From assembly GCA_002359635.1 (NCBI GenBank), contig DENJ01000008.1:1-30883 (forward strand): DNA of 30,883 nt, written 5' to 3'. Source of the DNA: Burkholderiales bacterium UBA2647. Its GTDB lineage: Bacteria; Pseudomonadota; Gammaproteobacteria; Burkholderiales; Burkholderiaceae_E. Positions 25,701 through 30,883 of the stretch are shown here, in pieces. Position 1 is the first letter of the stretch, and every line of letters starts with the position of its first letter. The notes under the pieces are model-generated. The model ran no database searches and was not told where the DNA came from. It worked only from the letters and a program-made list of their open reading frames with translations. The translations under genes were made by a program, and so were the position numbers.

Positions 25701-26264
25701 ATGACCTCCTCAGAAACTCAAGGCAAGCGCTTACTGTTGCGCATGCTCGTTTTGTTGGCCTTGGCCTTTGCGCTGACCGCTGCGGGGGCTTGGTTCGCCA
25801 AGCGGTATTACAGCGAACGCCCGGCGGTCGACCATGCGAGTCAAACCTTTTTTGCCCAGCGCTTTGAAAGCGCCGACAACAAGCCCCTGGATTTGTCGAG
25901 CCTGCGCGGCAAAGTCATCGTGGTAAATTTTTGGGCGACCTGGTGCCCGCCTTGCGTTGAGGAAATGCCCGAGCTTGACGCACTGCATCGCGAGTTCCAG
26001 GCATCTTCGCCCAATCGGGTTGACATCATCGGCATCGGTATCGATTCACCCTCTAACATTCGACAATTTGCAGCAAAATCGCCGGTCGGCTACCCGCTGC
26101 TACTTGGCGGCACAACAGGTCATGAACTCGCGCGATTGTTCGGCAATGAAAAGGGCTTGTTGCCCTTTACCGTCATCATCGGGCAAGATGGCAACATGAT
26201 GAAAACAATTGTCGGAAAAGTCCGCATCGATTCGCTGCGTGACCAGGTTCGGGCAGCCCTCTGA
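25701..26264 (+). CDS. TlpA-family thiol:disulfide reductase
   Basis: A 187-residue thioredoxin-fold protein with an N-terminal membrane anchor or signal (LLLRMLVLLALAFALTAAGA) and the active site FWATWCPPCVEEMPE with Cys82 and Cys85. The fold places it in the periplasm. TlpA/ResA-type proteins reduce disulfides in cytochrome c apoproteins, copper chaperones or other exported targets; nothing nearby says which. No Shine-Dalgarno is visible. The aroQ ATG follows its TGA without a gap. Confidence 0.93.
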   Translation: MTSSETQGKRLLLRMLVLLALAFALTAAGAWFAKRYYSERPAVDHASQTFFAQRFESADNKPLDLSSLRGKVIVVNFWATWCPPCVEEMPELDALHREFQASSPNRVDIIGIGIDSPSNIRQFAAKSPVGYPLLLGGTTGHELARLFGNEKGLLPFTVIIGQDGNMMKTIVGKVRIDSLRDQVRAAL

Positions 26265-26732
26265 ATGGATTCACAAGCCAAGGCACCCGAAAAGTCGGTT
26301 CTGGTTGTTCAAGGGCCCAACCTCAACATGCTGGGACTTCGGGAACCTGCCATCTACGGCCATGAAACCCTTGCAGACATCCATGATCGCCTGCATCGGG
26401 CTGCCCAAGCGCTGGGGCTGGGTCTTGAAGTCTTCCAAAGCAATCATGAAGGCGCGCTGATTGATCGCATCCATCAGGCGGCCGCAGCATCGGTCGATTT
26501 CATTGTGATTAACCCAGCGGGTTTCACCCACAGTTCTGTGGCACTGCGCGATGCGCTCGCTGCCGTGGCAATACCCTTTATCGAAGTGCACTTAAGTAAT
26601 ATCCACAGACGGGAAGCCTTCAGGCATCACTCGTATTTTTCTGATCTCGCGCTCGGAAGCATTGTCGGACTAGGCTCGCAGGGCTATGAGCTTGCCCTGC
26701 AGGCGGCAGCGCGACGTCTTTTGCAGGCTTGA
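26265..26732 (+). CDS. aroQ: Type II 3-dehydroquinate dehydratase
   Basis: A 155-residue AroQ: GPNLNMLGLREPAIYG with catalytic Tyr31, QSNHEGALIDRIHQA, INPAGFTHSS, and EVHLSNIHRREAFRHHS with catalytic His109. It dehydrates 3-dehydroquinate to 3-dehydroshikimate. The start abuts the tlpA-like stop (TGAATG). aroQ-accB-accC is a widespread arrangement. Confidence 0.97.
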   Translation: MDSQAKAPEKSVLVVQGPNLNMLGLREPAIYGHETLADIHDRLHRAAQALGLGLEVFQSNHEGALIDRIHQAAAASVDFIVINPAGFTHSSVALRDALAAVAIPFIEVHLSNIHRREAFRHHSYFSDLALGSIVGLGSQGYELALQAAARRLLQA

Positions 26733-26763
26733 CTCGGCGTTGGGGCGATTGTTGAGCGATCTA

Positions 26764-26792
26764 CCAGCTGCAAGCCAGTGGCCCGAAGCTGG
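26764..26792 (+). other. Inverted repeat in the accB leader
   Basis: CCAGCT (26764-26769) and AGCTGG (26787-26792) are perfect inverted copies around a 17-base loop that contains a smaller GCC/GGC pair. No T-run follows, so it is not a simple terminator; it lies 20 bases before accB and could fold in the leader of its message. Confidence 0.35.
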
Positions 26793-26812
26793 CAAAGCAT
26801 CAAGGAACATCG

Positions 26813-27325
26813 ATGGACTTGAGAAAAATTAAATCACTGATCGATCTTGTCTCTGAATCGGATATTTCAGAGCTGGAAATCACTGAAAATGAGGGCAAGG
26901 TTCGCATTGTCAAGGCCCCGCACGGACTGAGCTTGCCGTCTATGGCGACGCTAGCGTCCATGCAAGCGCTGCAAATGCAAGCGCCGATGGCAATACCCGG
27001 CGTCCAAAACGCACAACTGAATCATCAGCCCGCCGCTATCGTCACAAGCCAGGGCGCGGCGGAGTCTGCGAGCAGCGAGCCCAAGCAGACGGGCCATGTC
27101 GTGAAATCACCCATGGTCGGCACTTTTTATCGAGCATCTCAGCCAGGTGCTGACCCTTTCGTTCAGATTGGCAGCAAGGTTGCTGAGCAAGACGTGCTTT
27201 GCCTGATTGAAGCCATGAAGCTTCTCAATGAAATCGAGGCCGGGAAAGCAGGCACCGTGAGCCAGATCCTGGTCGAAAACGGTCAGCCGGTTGAATACGG
27301 TCAACCTTTGTTCGTGATCGAGTAA
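26813..27325 (+). CDS. accB: Biotin carboxyl carrier protein of acetyl-CoA carboxylase
   Basis: A 170-residue BCCP: an N-terminal helical segment (MDLRKIKSLIDLVSES), an Ala/Pro/Gln-rich linker (about 38-95) and a C-terminal biotinyl domain with the biotinylated Lys136 in EAMKLLNE. It carries carboxybiotin between AccC and the carboxyltransferase. AAGGA precedes the ATG. Confidence 0.98.
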   Translation: MDLRKIKSLIDLVSESDISELEITENEGKVRIVKAPHGLSLPSMATLASMQALQMQAPMAIPGVQNAQLNHQPAAIVTSQGAAESASSEPKQTGHVVKSPMVGTFYRASQPGADPFVQIGSKVAEQDVLCLIEAMKLLNEIEAGKAGTVSQILVENGQPVEYGQPLFVIE

Positions 27326-27381
27326 GGCAAAGCCTTGCTGAGGCCGTAGCAAGCGATCGGGCAAGCCCTTGTGAGAAACCG

Positions 27382-28734
27382 ATGTTTGAAAAAATACTAA
27401 TTGCCAATCGCGGCGAAATCGCGCTGCGGATTCAGCGTGCATGCCGTGAGATGGGCATCCGGACGGTTGTGGTGCACTCGGAAGCCGACACCGAAGCGAA
27501 ATACGTGAAATTGGCCGATGAGTCCGTGTGTATTGGTCCGGCACCATCCCGCGAGAGCTACCTCAATATCCCGGCGATTATTTCTGCAGCCGAGGTCACC
27601 GACGCCGAAGCAATTCACCCAGGCTACGGTTTTTTGTCGGAAAACGCAGATTTCGCTGAACGGGTTGAACGCTCAGGCTTTGTGTTTATCGGACCGAAAC
27701 CCGAATCCATCCGCATCATGGGCGATAAGGTCAGCGCCAAACAGGCCATGAAGTCGGCAGGCGTTCCAGTGGTCCCTGGATCTGAGGGTGCCCTGCCCGA
27801 AGACCCTAAGGAGATCGTTCGCATCGCGCGCCTGATCGGCTACCCGGTGATCATCAAGGCCGCAGGCGGCGGCGGCGGTCGTGGGATGCGGGTGGTCCAC
27901 ACCGAAGCCGCTTTGATGAATGCGGTCACTATGACTCGAAGCGAAGCGGCTGCGGCGTTTAACAATGCGAGCGTTTACTTGGAGAAGTTCCTCGAGCAAC
28001 CCCGGCATATCGAGATACAAATCCTCGCCGACGGGCAGGGCAATGTGGTTTATTTGGGGGAGCGCGATTGCTCGATGCAACGTCGACACCAAAAAGTCAT
28101 CGAAGAAGGGCCTGCACCCGGTATCGCCCGAAAACTGATCGAGCGCATCGGGACGCGATGCACAGACGCGGCCAAAAAAATTGGCTACCGCGGCGCTGGT
28201 ACCTTCGAGTTCTTGTTTGAAAACGATGAGTTCTACTTCATCGAAATGAACACCAGGGTACAAGTCGAACACCCCGTGACCGAGATGATCACCGGTATTG
28301 ATATTGTGCAGCAGCAGATTCGGGTCGCAGCCGGTCAGAAGCTTGCATTCAGGCAAAGAGACATCGTGCTCAAAGGCCACGCGATTGAATGCCGCATCAA
28401 TGCTGAAGATCCATTTCGATTTACCCCCTCGCCGGGTCGCATCAGCCATTGGCATCCGCCAGGCGGCCTTGGTGTGCGCGTGGATTCACATGCCTACACG
28501 AACTATCTGGTGCCCCCTCATTACGACTCGATGATTGCCAAGGTAATCACCTACGGCGATAGCCGGGAGCAGGCAATCGCGCGCATGCGTATTGCACTTT
28601 CGGAAATGGCAGTTGAAGGGATACAGACCAATTTGGCCTTGCACCGCGAGTTGCTGGCTGATGCGCGCTTTATGCAAGGCGGCACATCGATTCATTATTT
28701 GGAACAAAAACTTGCCCAGCGCCCTCAGTCCTGA
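27382..28734 (+). CDS. accC: Biotin carboxylase subunit of acetyl-CoA carboxylase
   Basis: A 450-residue ATP-grasp enzyme: KILIANRGEIALRIQRACRE at the start, the Gly-rich ATP loop AAGGGGGRGMRVV, EKFLEQPRHIEIQILAD and the active-site stretch FIEMNTRVQVEHPVTEM. Full length for the family. It carboxylates the biotin of AccB, the committed step toward malonyl-CoA. It follows accB by 56 bp. The last 23 bases overlap the likely prmA start. Confidence 0.98.
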   Translation: MFEKILIANRGEIALRIQRACREMGIRTVVVHSEADTEAKYVKLADESVCIGPAPSRESYLNIPAIISAAEVTDAEAIHPGYGFLSENADFAERVERSGFVFIGPKPESIRIMGDKVSAKQAMKSAGVPVVPGSEGALPEDPKEIVRIARLIGYPVIIKAAGGGGGRGMRVVHTEAALMNAVTMTRSEAAAAFNNASVYLEKFLEQPRHIEIQILADGQGNVVYLGERDCSMQRRHQKVIEEGPAPGIARKLIERIGTRCTDAAKKIGYRGAGTFEFLFENDEFYFIEMNTRVQVEHPVTEMITGIDIVQQQIRVAAGQKLAFRQRDIVLKGHAIECRINAEDPFRFTPSPGRISHWHPPGGLGVRVDSHAYTNYLVPPHYDSMIAKVITYGDSREQAIARMRIALSEMAVEGIQTNLALHRELLADARFMQGGTSIHYLEQKLAQRPQS

Positions 28735-29704
28735 AGTAACCCAATGGTTTGAAGTCTCGCTTGTACTGCCTGCATCGCAAGCCGAACCGTTCAGTGAGCA
28801 ATTGCTCGAGGCCGGCGCGCTGTGCGTTCAGGTCGACGATGCACAGGCCGATACCGAGAACGAAGAAGCAATCTTCGCTGAACCTGGCCTTGATGAGGAC
28901 CACCCTCGGGTCTGGCGGCAAACACGAATCACTGCCTTGTTCGAATCGCGTCCTCGAGAAGCGCAAGACCAAGCCTTGGAGATGCTTGCTAGGGCCAGCC
29001 ATGCTTCGATGATCGCACTCGATAGCCCCTGGCAACTCAAGCCCCTTGAAGATCAGGATTGGGTACGCCTCACCCAGTCGCAGTTTCAAGCCATCGAAAT
29101 CGGCGAGCGTTTACTGATTACACCAAGCTGGGAACCTATCCATAGCATTCATGCGCAGCGAAAGCGCCTCGTACTTGATCCTGGGCTTGCTTTTGGCACC
29201 GGTTCGCACCCGACGACGGCGCTTTGCCTGCAATGGCTTGAAGCTCATCTTCGCGGTGGCGAAAGGGTGATTGATTATGGTTGTGGTTCGGGCATCCTGG
29301 CCATTGCAGCGGGTCTTTTGGGCGCGACGTCGATTGATGCCATCGACATCGATCCCCAGGCGCTAATCGCTACAGACGATAACGCACAGCGCAATCAGGT
29401 CAGTCTTCAAACCCATTTAACGCGACATCGCGGGCTTGCGCCCGCCGATATGGTGCTGGCCAATATTCTTGCGGCACCCTTGAAGTTGTTAGCGCCAACC
29501 TTGGAAGCGCTGGTCAAACCCGGCGGTTATCTGGTGCTGGCCGGGCTTTTGACGCGTCAAGTCGAGGAAGTCGCAGGCTGTTATGCCAACATCCGGTTAA
29601 GCGCGTGGCGGGATCTTGACGGCTGGAGCGTTCTGGTCGGTCAAGGCAAAAGCGCAGACCATCATGAATCCATAGCCCCAGCATCTCGATGCTTCCCCCA
29701 GTGA
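28712..29704 (+). CDS. prmA: Ribosomal protein L11 methyltransferase
   Basis: A protein of about 330 residues with the PrmA hallmark LDPGLAFGTGSHPTTALCLQ, the SAM loop VIDYGCGSGILAIAA and the substrate-loop motif VLANILAAPL. PrmA trimethylates L11. Family members begin only a few residues before the first strand (WFEVSL here), and no ATG stands there in frame; the best start is a TTG at 28712 with GGA seven bases upstream, inside accC. An ATG at 28661 would add 17 residues of accC shadow. The C-terminus runs about 20 residues past the usual GWSVLVG end. Confidence 0.93.
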   Translation: MPSALSPEVTQWFEVSLVLPASQAEPFSEQLLEAGALCVQVDDAQADTENEEAIFAEPGLDEDHPRVWRQTRITALFESRPREAQDQALEMLARASHASMIALDSPWQLKPLEDQDWVRLTQSQFQAIEIGERLLITPSWEPIHSIHAQRKRLVLDPGLAFGTGSHPTTALCLQWLEAHLRGGERVIDYGCGSGILAIAAGLLGATSIDAIDIDPQALIATDDNAQRNQVSLQTHLTRHRGLAPADMVLANILAAPLKLLAPTLEALVKPGGYLVLAGLLTRQVEEVAGCYANIRLSAWRDLDGWSVLVGQGKSADHHESIAPASRCFPQ

Positions 29705-29711
29705 GTGCACC

Positions 29712-30776
29712 ATGACAGAACGGCAAGAAGGCAAGACGCAAGAGCAGCGAGCCACGATCAGCGATCAAACCATTCAAGCGGATTTGCGCCGAGCCAACAA
29801 GGCCGTACTAATCAGCGGCTCGATTGCTTTTGACTTTATCCTGCTCTTTGATGGCAAGTTTCGCGACCATATTCTCGCCGATCGCATACACATGTTAAAC
29901 GTTGCATTTTTAACGCCACAGTTGCAACGGCAAGACGGCGGTTGCGCAGCCAATATTGCCTACACGCTGGCAAAACTCGGCGGCTGGGCAAGACTTGTGG
30001 GTAGCGTCGGACACGATGCCAAAGACTACTTGAAGCGCCTGGCGTCCTATGGGATCGACCTCGCATCCGTTGCTGAACTTGACGATTGTTATAGCGCTCA
30101 AGCTTTCATCACCACAGACACCGAGGCCAACCAAATCACTGCCTTTCATCCAGGTGCCATGAATTTTGCGCATCAACTCGACCTGCGTCAGATCATTGCA
30201 GCATCCGGCGCAGGCGCCTGGGGCATTGTTGCGCCCAATGGCAAAGAGGCCATGCAAGCGCATGCGGCCGCATTCGCTCAAGCCGGCTTGCCCTTTATTT
30301 TTGATCCAGGTCAGGGCCTACCGATGTTTTCAGGCGACGAACTTCGAGCGCTGATCGATTTGGCCGATGCCTTGATCGTGAACGACTACGAAGCCTCGAT
30401 GCTGATGCAAAAAACCGGATTAAATGAGCTCGAGTTGGCAAAAGACTTGCAGGCGCTGGTTATTACCCGTGGTGCAGAGGGCAGCCGTCTGGTCCTTCCA
30501 ACGAAAACCGTCGACATTGGGGCGGCTGCGGCCGTTCAAGTGATCGACCCCACCGGCTGTGGTGACGCCTTTCGGGGTGCCGCGCTGTACGCCTTGTCAA
30601 AAGGCTGCGATTGGATCGATGCGATCCGTCTGGGAACAATTCTTGGTGCTGTCAAAGTGGAGCATGCCGGGGCGCAAAACCACCCGGTTGAGTATCATGA
30701 CTGGAGTCAACGCTGGTTAAAGCACTACGCCTGCCCGATGCCGGAGGCATTGGTCCAAAAACACCATCAAGCATGA
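29712..30776 (+). CDS. PfkB-family carbohydrate/nucleoside kinase
   Basis: A 354-residue ribokinase-fold protein: ISGSIAFDFILLF near the N-terminus, GGCAANIAYTLAKLGG (about 77-92), and DPTGCGDAFRGAAL with the catalytic Asp286. The sequence resembles the group annotated as carbohydrate or adenosine kinase next to prmA/accBC in Burkholderiales. Substrate is not determined. About 30 polar residues precede the usual first strand (AVLISGS), which is longer than typical. It starts 7 bp after prmA. Confidence 0.92.
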   Translation: MTERQEGKTQEQRATISDQTIQADLRRANKAVLISGSIAFDFILLFDGKFRDHILADRIHMLNVAFLTPQLQRQDGGCAANIAYTLAKLGGWARLVGSVGHDAKDYLKRLASYGIDLASVAELDDCYSAQAFITTDTEANQITAFHPGAMNFAHQLDLRQIIAASGAGAWGIVAPNGKEAMQAHAAAFAQAGLPFIFDPGQGLPMFSGDELRALIDLADALIVNDYEASMLMQKTGLNELELAKDLQALVITRGAEGSRLVLPTKTVDIGAAAAVQVIDPTGCGDAFRGAALYALSKGCDWIDAIRLGTILGAVKVEHAGAQNHPVEYHDWSQRWLKHYACPMPEALVQKHHQA

Positions 30777-30814
30777 GGCCGCAAAAGGCCTCAAACCGTG
30801 GGGTCTGAGGCTTT
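30774..30814 (+). terminator. Overlapping hairpins between convergent genes (bidirectional terminator)
   Basis: TGAGGCC (30774-30780) pairs with GGCCTCA (30787-30793) around a six-base loop; it includes the kinase stop codon. The second arm can instead pair with TGAGGC (30806-30811): GCCTCA, one mismatch and ACC against GGT close a four-base loop, followed by TTTAA on the plus strand and by CTTTTG on the minus strand. The second form would serve both converging genes; the first would compete with it. Confidence 0.6.
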
Positions 30815-30820
30815 AACTGC

Positions 30821-30883
30821 TTAGGGCTTGTCGCCTGTTGGAAAGGGCCAGGCAGTCGGCGCCTTCTTTGCGGCAGCCTTCGC
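30821..30883 (-). CDS. C-terminal end of a Lys/Ala-rich protein (possibly histone H1-like)
   Basis: The last 20 codons of a minus-strand gene that begins beyond the window: AKAAAKKAPTAWPFPTGDKP and a TAA at 30821-30823. The Ala/Lys-rich lead-in suggests a histone H1-like or other basic nucleoid protein, or a phasin-type tail; the fragment is too short to decide. Confidence 0.55.
   Translation of the reverse strand, partial: AKAAAKKAPTAWPFPTGDKP

Noticed and set aside
1..30883. CRISPR arrays, transposase genes, terminal inverted repeats, tRNA or rRNA genes
   Set aside because: Looked for by eye along both strands; nothing met even a loose standard.

Overview
The window reads as chromosomal core DNA of a betaproteobacterium, most likely Burkholderiales. 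The evidence is a Bug-type tripartite tricarboxylate transporter binding protein, an Mpl/RNase II-family/TonB-like/AroE/MtgA gene run, an AroQ-AccB-AccC-PrmA run, IlvE followed by a small zf-CHCC protein, and GlnE next to a YhdP-type giant AsmA protein. Base composition looks even and moderately GC-rich. I saw no insertion sequence, prophage, CRISPR array, tRNA or rRNA. The genus cannot be named from the sequence alone.

Layout. (1) 1-6195, minus strand: yhdP, a nitrilase-family amidohydrolase and tldD (cut by the window edge) in one co-directional run; glnE diverges from it at 6251. (2) 8889-13769: an MFS transporter converging on glnE, the longest gene-free stretch (10083-10417), then a plus-strand run of ilvE, a zinc-finger protein, an NTF2-like protein, a YheT-type hydrolase and a conserved protein of unknown function. 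(3) 13742-16132: a secreted M48 metalloprotease with a TPR-like tail, divergent from moaC, followed by the decayed start of an ABC transporter gene. (4) 16118-18950, minus strand: an SDR, a MaoC hydratase and a Bug binding protein, probably one operon for a (3R)-hydroxyacyl-CoA route. (5) 19031-24936, minus strand: mpl, an RNase II-family gene, a TonB-like gene, aroE and mtgA, mostly overlapping. (6) 25017-30776, plus strand: a protein of unknown function divergent from mpl, tlpA-like, aroQ, accB, accC, prmA and a PfkB-family kinase, closed by a hairpin cluster facing the Lys/Ala-rich tail of a gene that enters from the right edge.

Functionally the window combines envelope upkeep (YhdP, MtgA, Mpl, TonB-like, M48 protease), nitrogen and amino-acid metabolism (GlnE, IlvE, AroE, AroQ), the first step of fatty-acid synthesis (AccB/AccC), molybdenum cofactor synthesis (MoaC) and translation-linked methylation (PrmA). 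I found no clear undescribed multi-gene system. The observations most worth a second look are a tandem 9-nt repeat coding a tripeptide repeat inside the YheT-type hydrolase, an apparently leaderless moaC with an extended -10 promoter, the decayed ABC transporter, and a two-gene counterpart of peroxisomal multifunctional enzyme 2.
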